Shown: in pieces, positions 20,691-31,972 of the stretch
Position numbering within the stretch: position 1 is the stretch's first letter
Layout of the letters: each line of letters opens with the position of its first letter
From: Athripsodes cinereus
Taxonomy: Eukaryota > Arthropoda > Insecta > Trichoptera > Leptoceridae
Length of the DNA stretch: 64,000 nt
Direction of reading: 5' to 3'
NCBI GenBank assembly: GCA_947579605.1
Contig: OX388310.1
Location: 2,790,001-2,854,000, forward strand
Program-made: the position numbers and the translations under genes
The notes under the pieces: model-generated
Databases searched by the model: none
What the model was told of the DNA's origin: nothing
The model's input: only the letters and a program-made list of their open reading frames with translations

Positions 20691-21183
20691 GGAGCGAATG
20701 GATGGTGAAAAGATGTCGAAGAAGATGTATCTATCTGAAAGAGAGAGACAAAGAAGATGTATCTATCTGAAAGAGAGAGACAAAGAAGATGTATCTATCT
20801 GAAAGAGAGAGACAAAGAAGATGTATCTATCTGAAAGAGAGAGACAAAGAAGATGTATCTATCTGAAAGAGAGAGACAAAGAAGATGTATCTATCTGAAA
20901 GAGAGAGACAAAGAAGATGTATCTATCTGAAAGAGAGAGACAAAGAAGATGTTGCTATCTGAAAGAGAGAGACAAAGAAGATGTATCTAAGTGTGAGAAA
21001 GCTTGCATGTTCGAGAACCACACGATCTGATTACGTTGATCAAATTATAACAGACAGTAAGAGAAATCGGCGTGCGTTTATGAGAAACTGTATAAATTTG
21101 GAAGAAGTAAAAGAAGTATGTAGGGATAGAGCTGTGTGGCGTTCTGTTCTCTTTGCTAACCCCACTTCGGATACGGTGTAAGA
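20691..21183 (+). pseudogene. RTE-like LINE C-terminus containing a minisatellite
   Basis: The opening frame reads VERMDGEKMSKKMYLSERE, matching HVKRMDEEKMTKRIYVSERR at 44.1 kb. A 32-bp repeat then expands the SERE region. After it comes YVDQIITDSKRNRRAFMRNC, then CRDRAVWRSVLFANPTSDTV and a stop at about 21181. Because 32 is not a multiple of 3, the expansion destroyed the frame. The end (FANPTSDTV) belongs to the LINE family whose 3' terminus resembles the Rep240 tail. Confidence 0.72.
20721..20990 (+). repeat. 32-bp minisatellite, eight units plus a partial
   Basis: Units start at 20721, 20753, 20785, 20817, 20849, 20881, 20913 and 20945 (GAAGATGTATCTATCTGAAA...), with a partial unit from 20977. 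The first seven are essentially identical; the eighth has GTTGC for GTATC. It lies inside LINE-derived sequence. Confidence 0.97.
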
Positions 21184-22134
21184 AGTTTTACTCAGGAATG
21201 AAAACCGGAATATACCATATTTTTCATAAAAGTGATTAAATTAAATGTGAAAAGTTCATTTTTACAAATTGTAAATAAATATAAAGTTTATAAGAACCTG
21301 CCACTAAAGTTGGACTAGTTTCGAAAGGTCTCTGCCGTTTAACAACGTAAAAGTGCAAGTAAACAGTGTTTATTTTGTATTTTACTCGTTTATTATTTTG
21401 AACTATTATTCCATCAAATACTTAATTATGATTAAAAAAGTACTTGAATACACAAAATGTTGATTTTATTCAATAGGCACTCTTTGTTCATGATTACAGG
21501 ATCAGGAAGGCAGAGCATTCAAGAGGTATGTGTTATATACCTAGTATAATATGCTATACCTGACTACTTGAGAATAACGTAACAGTGGCACGAGGGAGGA
21601 GTGAAATATGCTCGAAGAAGGAAGTACTGCGAAGAAAATAATATATATAATGTGTAGTAAGTAGAAGTAGACATCATCAGGTTCAACTATTCATTGAAGT
21701 AGTACTCGGGCACCAACTTATTGTTACTTACTACACCTATATTAAAAGAACTACGGATTATGAATCCACTCTTATACGAAGTCGCTAGTCCTGCGATTTT
21801 TAACTGTGATAAAATATTATATAATGAATAAATTCGTACAACGCGAAAAACTGTATGAACTCTTTCAACGTGATAACTTGTTTTTGCTTAGGATGATTAA
21901 CGGTTTATTTCGCATAGCTTCACTATTATTTTGATCATAAAAGAAGGAATATGTATGTGGAAGAACGAACATAATATATTCATCTTCATTTTTGTCACAT
22001 CCATCATACATTTCATAATTCAATAACTACTGCTATTTTTCTGTAAAGACAGTAATATGCTATTTAGAATTTGTCAACAAACATCCACTGATAAATCCTG
22101 AATCATAGTAGAACTACTGTATAGGTATTACAGG
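21184..22134. other. Gene-free stretch
   Basis: No gene or repeat end recognised. Confidence 0.45.
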
Positions 22135-22197
22135 TCACTCGAAAACTTACGAAAAAGAATGGGTGGCCAATTCTTGCCGGGTACGCCACGGATCAAA
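22135..22197 (-). repeat. Rep240 head fragment
   Basis: CACTCGAAAACTTACGAAAA, GGTGGCCAATTCTTGCCGGG and TACGCCACGG match the head and its 5' end. Confidence 0.7.
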
Positions 22198-22329
22198 TAA
22201 TTCATTCACAATATTTTATCAGTATTGTTTCTGCGTAACAAAAGTGTGACGTTTACATGTCAAAATACCTCAAGGATATTGTACAATTTATCAATTCTAG
22301 GACATTGACGTCGTAATATGGGTAATTTA

Positions 22330-22470
22330 TTGTGTCGGTGTACATGTAGCAGAATTCTATAATTAGGCAAATTGAAACAAGTGTTTCTTTCTACTGTAGA
22401 TTATAAATCATGGGAGAGACGTCTTTCGACTTATCAGGTCATTATCAACTAAAATTGAACGTCTCTCACG
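22330..22470 (-). repeat. Penelope-type terminal relic with hammerhead-like fold
   Basis: Minus strand reads TTGATAA, a stem-loop GAC...GTC, GAAA, the palindrome GACGTC, then TC. This is the same order as the 13.5-kb fold but with a weak stem I. Sequence on the other side (GTGTCGGTGTACATGTAGCA) is related to 43.83 and 45.87 kb. Confidence 0.4.
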
Positions 22471-23344
22471 ATTTATAAGCTACATATAATAGAAATAGGT
22501 AAATAAATAGAGTAAATAAGAATCTTGAATAAACATGGATATTATAATTTTCAAATACTTTAATTCAGTACTAAGAAATGCCATCGATCAAGAACTTATT
22601 TATTAGTGCAAAGAGAATGTCTGTCAATCCATAAACCACTTTAATTATGGAAGATGCCGTGGTTGTATTGTTAAAAAAGCATGTCTCTTCAATGTGGATG
22701 TCGGAACTGGAAAAGCAGTGATATAAAGTTGAAATCACAGACAGCTCTTGTATCTATTATGCGCACAATATTATGTAAGTATGTGCTTTCAGGAAACGTC
22801 AAAGAGTGTACAGGATATACTCCAGACAGCTGTTGTAATTATGCACTAAGGGAGTATGATGAAAAGGTTGGGACAATATTTGCATGTGAAACAATATAAT
22901 TCTTGTAGCGTTACTTACTATGCTGGGAGTGCCTACCTATTGTGTATCTAAATGTAGTAGAAAACCAAGTCACAATTCTGGTACCTACCTAACTTATATG
23001 TATCTCAAATATATCGTGCATCTATCTTTAATAATGCACTATTGTTTAACAGTGATTCGAATAGTTTTGGAAATATTAACTCCTAGAGTAGAGGGAAAAT
23101 GACAGATAGATGCATTGGGTTTTCGAATAGAAGATATACCTATAGTAGATAATAATAACTCTTTGTTGATCGTACAATTGAACGAGAACGATGATAAGAA
23201 AAATACAAATAATAGTGAGATGAAAACGAATAAAGCAATGAACAGTCAAAGGGCAACAACAGAAGATATTAAGAACTCAATAGACGCACCTCATCTGACA
23301 ATCAAAAGATTGTGCAAACTCTCCTTAGTAGGGGACAGAAACGG
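22471..23344. other. No convincing gene
   Basis: Short open frames at 22681-22899 (72 aa, several Cys) and 23115-23369 (84 aa, Asn/Lys-rich) have no recognisable domain and no matching flanking signals. I do not call them genes. Confidence 0.4.
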
Positions 23345-23450
23345 TGTCATGATGCTTCCAAAGTGGTAGGGAAAATGTGCCCTTAAGCCAGTCTAAGCCA
23401 ATTCGTAAGTATCGGGACACCTTTCCCGTTTTCTGCCAAAGAGTTTTTCT
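23345..23450 (+). repeat. Dispersed repeat shared with 47.3 and 52.8 kb
   Basis: CCTTAAGCCAGTCTAAGCCA and ATTCGTAAGTATCGGGACAC recur in diverged form at about 52.78-52.86 kb (plus) and about 47.26-47.33 kb (minus, within a MITE). Confidence 0.5.
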
Positions 23451-23538
23451 TTTAAAAACACGTTCGTTCATATTATATATATGTAAGTACAACAGTCATC
23501 TCATATTGATTGAGTATTTATTTTGTAGAACTCCATAT

Positions 23539-23720
23539 TAATTTATAGAAATAAATACAAACTGTTTGAGTTTTACTATATTAAATAATTATAGGCACAG
23601 TAACCTGTTTTCGACTAACAAAGGTTTGACAATGACTTTGTAAGTCGAAACTAGGTTACTGTCTTTCTATTATTGAATATAGTAAAACTCAAACAGTTTG
23701 TGTTTATTTCCATAAATTAA
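23539..23720. repeat. Foldback with ~84-bp arms
   Basis: Arm 23539-23623 (ACAAACTGTTTGAGTTTTAC in its middle) is mirrored by 23636-23720 with roughly 85-90% match by eye. The loop is 12 bp. The inner ends (TTTTCGACTAACAAAG) resemble the Penelope-type terminal relics. Confidence 0.85.
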
Positions 23721-24404
23721 AAGTTATAGGTATGTTGCGTTAGAAAGATATTATATGCACCTACCTACAAAGTTATTATATTATGTAAATACGGTGATAA
23801 TAATATAATGCCCTAACTTTAAATTAGGTTTTAAAGTTGTGTTCGAATGAGAAATAATATTGTATGACTGAGATATGTATGAATATACTCGTATAGGCAA
23901 TGATATCCGCATATTAAGTAGGGACACTTTTACTTTGATATACGTCCTCTCTTTAAGTAAGAGAATGTTATAAACCAATGAAATAAATGATATTTCTAAT
24001 AATATAAACAGTGTAAATATTAAAAGATGGTGGAAAGATATTTTAAAATAACAGTTATTAATAGGTATTCCCACATTCTGGCTCTGCCTTGTGGAAAAAA
24101 TCCAACGGCCCAGACGTCCCTCTTTCACATTACATCGTTCCTATAACAAATACATCAGAACGCTAGAAATGTCGTGGGACGAGGTGACTCAATCAGCATA
24201 AAGACACTTTGAATACTTAGAGGAGGCTGGATTCTGCTCTGTGCTCCTAAGGGAGCGTTTAAGTGCTAGATGATAAAGATTTTGAAATGATTGCATGTTT
24301 TTCAAAGTAAGGAAATTGAGATATAAGTGTAGGTATGTATGGATAATAACTTGTGTGTGCTGCGTAAAATTTATAATCAAAAGATCTTCTCTTGTGATTT
24401 AGCT
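23721..24404. other. Gene-free stretch
   Basis: No gene. The 115-aa open frame at 23781-24128 on the minus strand is AT-driven and overlaps nothing recognisable. Confidence 0.4.
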
Positions 24405-24900
24405 CATCGTTCACACGAGACGACATGAAGGCCAGATGATTTCGCTTGCATAAAAAAAGCAAAATTCGTCTAACGTCTATTGATCGTGAAACGTGTTCAC
24501 ACAGTTCACTGACATAGATTCAAACCGTCAGGTGCGCTTTGTTTTTGACGTTTTTTCAAAAAGATGGACGTCGAGGTGGAGATCGCGGAGTGTTTGTAAT
24601 TAGTTGAAAACGTTACTGTAGAGGAAATAACTGTCACGAAACGGAAACAGGTTATAAAGTTTTTATTAAAGATATGGATACAGCGCATATCAACGCATGC
24701 GCGCATTGGGCCACCAACAAGCAAAAGTTGAAAAGTGGTCAACTTGAGACGATATTGATTTTACTGGTTTTTATCGTTTCAGATTTATTGACGATTGTCA
24801 TAATTGACAGATGCATCTGTTTTATTGACAATCTGTTCACACGGTTCAAATGGCTGATGCTATTTTGGTTTCCTGACGATATTCGCCTCGCGTAAACACC
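24405..24900. mobile_element. Possible MITE
   Basis: The left end TTCACACGAGACGACATGAA and the reverse of the right end (TTTACGCGAGGCGAATATCG) are imperfect inverted repeats. Internal CGTGTTCACAC words recur. No target duplication is clear. Confidence 0.35.
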
Positions 24901-25330
24901 CCAGTAGTTTCCGAGTTGTTTTATACTATGCTCTGAAGATAGTAAGTAATACAATAATACAAACGATTCACACACTTGAAGTAAGATAAGCAATAATTAT
25001 TATTATTACATTGTATGAATAATTACTTATTACTATGAAACTAGAATACAAAATATACATACACAGTAATAATAATATATTGTCGAATTTACGACGGAAT
25101 AATTTCTAATCTATTTTTGGTGTGCTTAATTTAACGCAGAGAAATAAAGCGATAGATGTCATTACTGATTATCCAATATATAATATGATTTATCTGTCTA
25201 TTTATCTATACGTATTTTCCGACTGATATTGTCTTCCATAATATTTCTGTTTCCTCGGATGGGATGTCCTCGGCATCCTGTTGGATGGATCACTCTCTGT
25301 GGATGCTCAAATGTCAAGGACAGTAATCTT

Positions 25331-25797
25331 AAGGTTCACATTTGTTCACTTTCAGTGATCACTCTGGATGATCCTCCAAAATGGAAAGGTGTGAACTGGA
25401 GTTTCATCCAATAGTGATCACTAGCGGTGACGGATGAAAGCGAATACTACCCGACATAATTTCGATGAAAGGTCCTTTCACTGAATCGACCATAAACAAG
25501 TATTATCTATGAATTTGTATTGAAAGTCGGAATCACGTACAAAATTATCATGCTGTTGAGAATTATATTAACTTGTTTTAATTTATAATTAATGTTTTTT
25601 CATTGAGTTATTTATAAAATTATTTTTTTACGTAAATACGTCAAACTACATAGAACATGACCGTGAGTGTTGAGATGGCAGTGAAAGCATAGGATGAACA
25701 AGTGTGAACAGACGTGTTCACTTTCGATGAATAGGTTTGACCCTGACACTCTGGATGATCGTTCAAAGTGAAGAAATGTAAATGCTACTTTAGTCTT
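25331..25797. mobile_element. Possible MITE with imperfect inverted ends
   Basis: TTCACATTTGTTCACTTTCA, then GTGATCACTCTGG on the left is mirrored by TTTACATTTCTTCACTTTGA, then ACGATCATCCAGAG read in reverse from the right. Internal repeats GTGTGAAC/GTTCAC suggest a palindromic element. No transposase is present. Confidence 0.45.
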
Positions 25798-26139
25798 CTT
25801 CCATATTCGCCAACTGCACCTATTATTAAGACATTTATCTGTGGATGAAATTATTTTTTCTTATTTTTATATCATTTTAAAATAAAAAAAAACACTGTAA
25901 GATTTCACAACTGGAATAAAACAGTGTTTATAATTTTATAATAATCTTTTGTAACACATTTCCACAAAGTTACTCTAGAAAATATACAATATTTATTTAT
26001 TTGCTAATTTTATGGTGTAAAACAGATGTTTGATACATATAATAAGTTAAATTTACCCAAAATTTACCCAAAAAAATCAAACATAAAAAGAACATGAACC
26101 ATTGGCAAAATAACAAACAGTTTTATTCAGTATAGATCA

Positions 26140-26182
26140 GCACCTGATGATGCGAATTCGGAGTCCGCGAAACCGATCGTGC
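26140..26182 (+). ncRNA. Hammerhead-like ribozyme, Penelope type, intact core
   Basis: GCAC (26140-26143) pairs with GTGC (26179-26182) as stem I. CTGATGA (26144-26150) and GAAA (26169-26172) match the consensus. Stem II is GCG...CGC with an interrupted upper helix. A short CCGA replaces a 6-nt stem III, then T77-C78 gives the cleavage position after 26178. The stem III lesion makes activity doubtful. Confidence 0.58.
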
Positions 26183-26260
26183 GTTAGTCATACTCAGTAG
26201 TAACATTAAAAAATAATAATAAATATTTATTTTATTTGATAATTTTAATATTCTACCCAG

Positions 26261-26829
26261 TGGTGGGAACATACTCTTTTTATATATAAAAATAATTTCA
26301 AAGTGGTGACACAAAAACGTCACCTTTCGATCAACAGGTCCATACAAAAATGCTTTCATTCAGTGTGGGTAGCATGGTTAAATTATGTTTATTCTATTGT
26401 GATAATATTATTATTTTCTGCAACAACAACCTTCACTAATTATGTATGTAAATATACTAGTTTTAAGAATCATGAATATTCAAATTCATTTGTTTAAATT
26501 CTATAGAACTCTTCCAGACATCTGCTAGTGCTCTGGGTACGTGTTTAGGTACGTTAATCTAATTACCCACTTATTTGTGCACACAGCTTCTGTTGTAAAC
26601 GTTGCTCTTTTGTTCCCTTTTCTAGCGTGTTTTGTTTCCAAGAATGTTTCGTTCGTTATTTGTTTATGTTCTGTTTTAATTCACCAGTAACTAAGAAAGA
26701 GTAGCTTTTTGTGGAAACGTAAGAAAAGGTTATATTTATTTAAATTCTTTGTTTATTTCAAAGCAACTATAAGGAAAACTTTATTTTTTATCTACGAAAT
26801 ATTATATATATACCTACTTAACATATGAT
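26261..26829. other. Gene-free stretch
   Basis: No recognised feature. Confidence 0.4.
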
Positions 26830-26950
26830 CCCATATTAAAGGAAAATATGTTCCAATATTAATAATATGATGATGTTTCACTCCATAACATTAAAATCCC
26901 AATGGTCTCTTTTCTACTTATACTTAAAGTATTGCTTACCTTATATTGCT
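26830..26950 (+). repeat. Dispersed repeat, inverted copy at 36.5 kb
   Basis: TTTCACTCCATAACATTAAA and AATGGTCTCTTTTCTACTTA, then TACTTAAAGTATTGC are found in reverse complement at 36525-36640 with scattered differences. Confidence 0.65.
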
Positions 26951-26984
26951 TAGCTTACCGATAGGGTCAGAGAGGGTTTTTTTT

Positions 26985-27112
26985 TATACAGCAGCATCGG
27001 AATTCAATGCTCTGCCACTGAACATCAAGGAAAGCACAAATTTGAAGAGGTTTACTAATAGTTTGAAAATACTAGTCCTGGATAGGCGTGCAGTGGTGAA
27101 TGGTTGAGATTT
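26985..27112 (+). pseudogene. LINE 3'-terminal coding fragment (jockey/CR1-like)
   Basis: The frame YTAASEFNALPLNIKESTNL followed by KRFTNSLKILVLDR and a stop at about 27106 fits the ending WNxLPxxIxxSxxLxxFKxxL common to jockey/CR1-type ORF2. Only about 35 residues remain. Confidence 0.5.
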
Positions 27113-27190
27113 TTTTTTGTTGTTGTGTGTGTTTTTGTTTTGTGTCAATTTGTCAACAGTTTATAAGTGTCCAATATTTAATAGTAAAAA

Positions 27191-27590
27191 CTTCTTCTTC
27201 TTCTGTAGGTGCCCTGTCAGGCCCCCCCGACGTTGGCGATCACTCTGGCATAGGCATCTCGGTCCTGCGCTGTCTGGAATAACTCCTCCACACCCCTCAT
27301 TCCAGTCCAATCTCGTATATTGCGCAGCCACGATGTCTGCCTTCTGCCAGCCCCTCGACGTCCCTCTATCTTGCCTGTCATAATCAAACGCAGAATGTGG
27401 TACTTTTCTCCACGCATTACATGACCCAGATATGAGATCTTGCGCACTTTCACATTCAGCAGGAGTTCTCTGTCCATTCCAGCTCTTCTTAACACCTCTG
27501 CATTTGTGACCCTATCGGTCCAATGAATACGTAGCATTCTCCTATGAAGCCACATTTCAAATGCCTCCAAGCGATTCATCGTATTCATTT
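27191..27590 (-). pseudogene. RTE-like LINE C-terminal fragment
   Basis: An uninterrupted minus-strand frame (stop at about 27217) reads RLEAFEMWLHRRMLRIHWTD, VTNAEVLRRAGMDRELL, ISYLGHVMRG, a GRRGAGRRQTSWL segment and FQTAQDRDAYARVIANVGGA. This is the C-terminal third of an RTE-like endonuclease/reverse transcriptase, downstream of the polymerase. Just after the stop the sense strand has (GAA)n-like sequence (TTC repeats at 27190 on the plus strand), the usual RTE-type tail. A second copy of the tail lies at 47.9 kb. The frame is open for 123 codons, so it is fairly young, but 5'-truncated. Confidence 0.78.
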
Positions 27591-27764
27591 AAAAAAAAAA
27601 TAAAAAGTAAAAACTAGCTAAGTTAATTTCTCCTTATACCAGCAAATGCTGTCTGGAGAACTTGTTAAATAAAGAAATGAAAAAAAAATATATATATGTA
27701 TTGTAAAAGGCAAATGTTATAAATTGAACAAATAAATCATTTCTATTTCTATATACAGAAGGCA

Positions 27765-27925
27765 GAAGACCGTTAGACAGACCAAGAGAAGTTAGATAAC
27801 ATCACCCCAGATCTAGAGGAGCTAAATGCTAAATACGACTGGCATTCTATTGCTTAAGAGAGAAAGGCTTGGAGATCTATTGTTTTGGAGGCAAAGGTCC
27901 TGCAATGACTTTTCGGCCATCGGAA
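27765..27925 (+). pseudogene. RTE-like LINE C-terminal fragment
   Basis: Frames read EGRRPLDRPRE, then LEELNAKYDWHS and ERKAWRSIVLEAKV, the GRRPxxRPxxRW...AxxRxxWR pattern. Frameshifts and a stop separate the parts. Confidence 0.6.
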
Positions 27926-28654
27926 GTAAGTAGCTATGTCTTTCAAGCCTTGAAACACCAATGTATCTGGTCACATTACCAATTTTTCTTTTGAATTTCT
28001 AATCTATACAATATAGGTTGATGTTATTGCCTAGATATGTAGACGGAAATAATATGAACCTTTTCGGACAGAGAAAGTTGTTTTCACCTTGTGTTCCTGA
28101 GAGTATACGTAAATAACTCTAACTAAATATTTTCCAGATCATTATTTTGACAAAGTAAAGTAAAAAGGAAATAAAGTATTGTATTGTATTGCATTTACCG
28201 GATGCAATCAATGTTATTAGTTTGTATTACATTTCACGTTGTTTACTGAAATAGTGGGTAACTAAGCTCAGTGGCGTAACGAGGGTATAGGAAAAAAATT
28301 AGCATCATTGTTGGTTAAATTAATTTTGATGTATGGAAAAATAAACTCAAAATGAGATTATCGTTGGCTTAACGTTGGAACACTGGATATAATGGATTTT
28401 TTTTTATAGCGTCATATATTTAAAAAAAAAATCTATATTCATGAATCACATTTGATAAAATGTTATCTAATACTAACTAAAAAAATTCTATCCTTCTGTC
28501 GTGAAGAAATATCACACCCAGTATACACAGAATACAAATAAATCTCAATGCCTAACACTAATTAATGTAGCGATTGGTCTCCTCTTCAGAAAAAAGTCAC
28601 GGGCAACCCCTAGCTTAGTCTAAAGCAGTCGCGGGACTATCTTTGGGTTAGCTG
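27926..28654. other. Gene-free stretch
   Basis: No recognisable feature. Confidence 0.45.
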
Positions 28655-28785
28655 GAAGAGATCGTGCCTTTACGATAAACTCGTCCTCTGTATATTGATA
28701 ATATCTAATTTGAATGCATTTTTTCTAAAAAAATGTATGTTTTGTGATCAATGTACAGTAACGTATGAATAAATAAATAAAAGTA
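28655..28785 (+). mobile_element. LINE 3' end (GCGATAAACTCGCC family)
   Basis: ACGATAAACTCGTCCTCTGT is followed about 80 bp later by GATCAATGTACAGTAACGTA, then (AATA)n. It has the same order as 40985-41175 and 60115-60240. Confidence 0.6.
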
Positions 28786-28805
28786 ATAGTTACATTTTTA
28801 TATAC

Positions 28806-28985
28806 CATCTTTACCATCACGACGTTTCGCACAAGTCATCTTCACCGTGTCATAAATGCAATAAGATATCCATGACGAATGACATACCTCTTGAAGATAT
28901 TAAACACGTCTGTCTTTTGTAGGGCACTTAAGAACTTATATGAAGAGTGGGAGACCTATTCTTTTCTGATAATTCTACGGAATCG
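28806..28985 (-). repeat. Rep240 copy, diverged
   Basis: TACCATCACGACGTTTCGCA, CTTCACCGTGTCATAAATGC and GGGCACTTAAGAACTTAT follow the consensus order and end at TTCTACGG. The CCAGCAGATCAGCTG block is deleted. Confidence 0.6.
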
Positions 28986-29046
28986 TCTCTTATATAAATA
29001 AAAACAAAATCATGAAGTCTGTAATATAAACTAGTAACTTACAATA

Positions 29047-29740
29047 GGGCCAATTCTGATTCTTGATGAACTAACTAAACTAACTAATAATAGTTGACTA
29101 ATATTAGTCATTATAGTACAAATTCGTATTCAGAATTAGTTACGAACTATAAACAACTATAAACTTGATAACCACCAAGGGCAAACGGTAAAATCTATGG
29201 GACAAACAAATATTAGTCGGTGATGCCGCAATAAAAAATGTTTTTCACGTTCCGATTTACACTTCTGGCAACAATTTAATAGTTGTCGCGCGTGAAAATT
29301 GTGAAATGTCAGATTTGCCGGTATATTTTGACGTTCGCATTTGCGTCGGTGGTGGTATAATTTTACAATAATTTATAGATGCCAAGAGTTGCGAGGACTC
29401 TAAAAATATCCATTTTTTACTTTTAATTGAAAAAACAACAATAACAATATTCTGCGGCAAAATGACAGCAATTAATAATATTCGCACATTAAAAGTCGCG
29501 AATAAAATTCTGCCAAATACAACTAATTGTAGTTGTCAGATGTCAACTAAAATTTCGTTCTGAATACGAAATCCATAGATTCTCGAAATTTATAGTTGTA
29601 CTAAGGTGTCAAAATGAACTAGCTAACTAAATTAGTTTTAGTACGGAAAACTGTGAATACGAATTTGAACTAAATATTATGATTCAACTATCTCCTTACA
29701 CTTAGTGCAACTAAACTATTTTATGATTCAGAATTGGCCA
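29047..29740. mobile_element. ~695-bp MITE, copy 1
   Basis: The terminal inverted repeat starts GGGCCAATTCTGATTC; the right end reads GATTCAGAATTGGCC. Most of the interior is shared with 45086-45782 in the same orientation (for example CACGTTCCGATTTACACTTC). TA flanks both ends. No transposase. The GGGCC end suggests PIF/Harbinger, while the TA flank would also fit Tc1/mariner. Confidence 0.85.
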
Positions 29741-30369
29741 TAATATCAATAATTATTGTAATAATGGAAATGGTAGATACTAGTGATGTAACGAATGTGT
29801 GATTTTGGATATTCGCGAATGCGAATGCGAATATTTGTTGCCGACATTCGCGAATGCGAATGCGAATAGCGAATATTGACTTCAAAATGGTATAGGAATT
29901 TGAAATATATCAAAACTCCTCGGTTTTCTTAAAGAATATTTTCTTGCAGTACCTTTTTCCACAATGTACCGGGTAAGTTTCCGGTACTTTCACCGAATTA
30001 CTGATTTTTTTCTTCATTTACATGGTACACAACAGATGAAACACATATAAATAAAACATGTAAGCGACAAAAACATTCCAGTAGTCTTACATCGAAACAG
30101 TGCACACTTCAGCAATAACACACAAAACAATTATAGAAAATCTTACACACAATACATTAATTCACAATACATCCACTCACCCAATTCCGCACACATAATA
30201 CATTCATTCGCACAAACACATTCACACTTCACTGATGTATGCAATAACAATACAAAAAAAAATTCTAAAAAAAGAAAACTCAAAAATTTAAAAAACAGAC
30301 TAAAAATAAATACTATTCAAACACTTCACATTTTATCAAACATATACATTTTTTTATATTTATTTCATC

Positions 30370-31972
30370 TTATTCTACTCTCAACTCTCCTTTCTCACAA
30401 ACCTGACGTAATTGGCACTTTAAAATTCTATAAACAGGGTTTCTTGAGTCTTCGTTTTTGTTTTTTTTTTTAATGTAGAACGGAAAACAAGATCTTGTTA
30501 AAGGAAGCATTCTAAAGTTAATCCTATCTAAAATATTAGGCACATCGTATTCGGACAAGCATATTTTTCTCAGGTTGCATGCATCCAGCAAAACTCTTCT
30601 TTATTCCAATTTAGGCAAATCTTTAATAAATACAGGATAATGCAATCTCTTCCTAACCAAACGAATGAATTTAGACTGAGTTCTCTGAACTTGATCGACA
30701 TATTTCTTAAAATGTGGATTCCATACAACGAAACATACTCCAGCTTGGATCCAATCAATGATAAGTTCAAGTACAAATACGATTCATATAACCTAAATGA
30801 CTTTGTAGATCTCAAAATAAATCCCAGTATTTTATTGCTGTCTTCGATAATTTTGTTCACGTGATCATCAAAGTGAAGCTCAGAATCAAACACCACACCT
30901 AAATCTCTAATCTTATGTACTTCTTTTTTATCATGATTATGTATATTGTAAGTATATCGAATTTTGTTTCTATTTTTGGTAAAAGAGATCAGATTACACT
31001 TCTCCAGATTCAAATGCCAGTTATTTCTGTTACAGTACTCGTGTAGTCTTCCCAAGTCCTCGTTGAGCATTTCACAGTCAGACAATGATTGATTTTGACG
31101 GTATATTTTTAAAAAGTCCGCAAATAATATGAGCTCTGAGTGTTTAAAGCACCTTTTAATGTCGTTTATCAATATCGTGAAAAGTAAAGGACCCAAAACA
31201 GACCCCTGAGGGACACCAGATGTAACACTGACACTCCCAGATGAGTAACCGTTAAGTTTAACTGTCATCAATCTATCAGAAATATATGAGTCAATCCACC
31301 TTAGAAGATTCCCATGAATTCCATGAAATTCTAACTTCTTAATCAAAAGTCGATGTTCTACTTTATCAAATGCCTTTTGAAAGCCGATATAAATGGCATC
31401 CAACTGTATACGATTGTCCATAGCTGAGAAAAAAAAAACAGATTTGTTACTGTCGATCTTCCACTCATGAATCCATGCTGCTCTACAAGAAGATACGGCT
31501 TCAGGAAAAAAGTCATTTCTTCACGAACAATACCCTCAAATATTTTTGAAATAGGTGAATTGAAATCGGTCTGTAGTTACGAACGTCCGATTTGCTGCCA
31601 GATTTATGCAAAGGAGTAATATTAGCCATCTTCCATTTGCATGGAAAGCACCCTTCTTGTAAACTCCTAAGAAATATCAGATACAATGGTTTGGTTAAAT
31701 GACTTACACATCTCTTTAATATTATTGGTGCTATACCATCAGGGCCAACTCCTTTTGTCTCATCTATACCTAATAAACGTTTATGAATATCAGATTTCAA
31801 GATATTAACCGTGGATAAACATGAGTTAGTTAAAATATTTTCCGATTCTTCAGTATTAGAATCATGTAAATTATTCAGTGAAAATACAGAACCAAAAAAC
31901 GATGAAAACAAGTTCGCAATTCCCTCTGGATCGCTCTAAGTCTGGTCACCGTCACCCATTACCCTTGGATAG
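30370..31972 (-). pseudogene. jockey-like LINE reverse transcriptase and C-terminus
   Basis: On the minus strand the frame reads SDPEGIANLFSSFFGSVFSL, KGVGPDGIAPIILK, NYRPISI, EQHGFMSGRSTVTNL, FQKAFDKVEHRLL, GVPQGSVLGPLLF, ILFADFLKIY and DLGVVFDSEL, ending RINFRMLPLTRSCFPFYI. Several frameshifts and stops break it. Both catalytic sites are damaged: motif A has YIGF where an Asp is expected, and motif C is FADF instead of FADD. The order and spacing are those of jockey-type ORF2, with CR1 the closest alternative. It cannot be active. Confidence 0.85.
31969..31972 (+). repeat. 4-bp target duplication, left
   Basis: ATAG, repeated at 34381-34384. Removing the insert and one ATAG restores the LINE frame ESRG-Y-PRVMGDGDQ. 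Confidence 0.85.

Noticed and set aside
20721..20990. A CRISPR-like array (32-bp units)
   Set aside because: No spacers between units; tandem duplication inside LINE-derived sequence.
21640..21700. CATCATCAGG at 21.67 kb as another hammerhead core
   Set aside because: No GAAA strand, stem II or stem I could be found around it.
22681..22899. A 72-aa Cys-containing frame as a possible secreted peptide
   Set aside because: No signal peptide, no family, and no conserved neighbour; length is within chance for this composition.
23115..23369. An 84-aa Asn/Lys-rich frame
   Set aside because: Low-complexity, no recognisable domain, and partly overlapping a dispersed repeat at its end.
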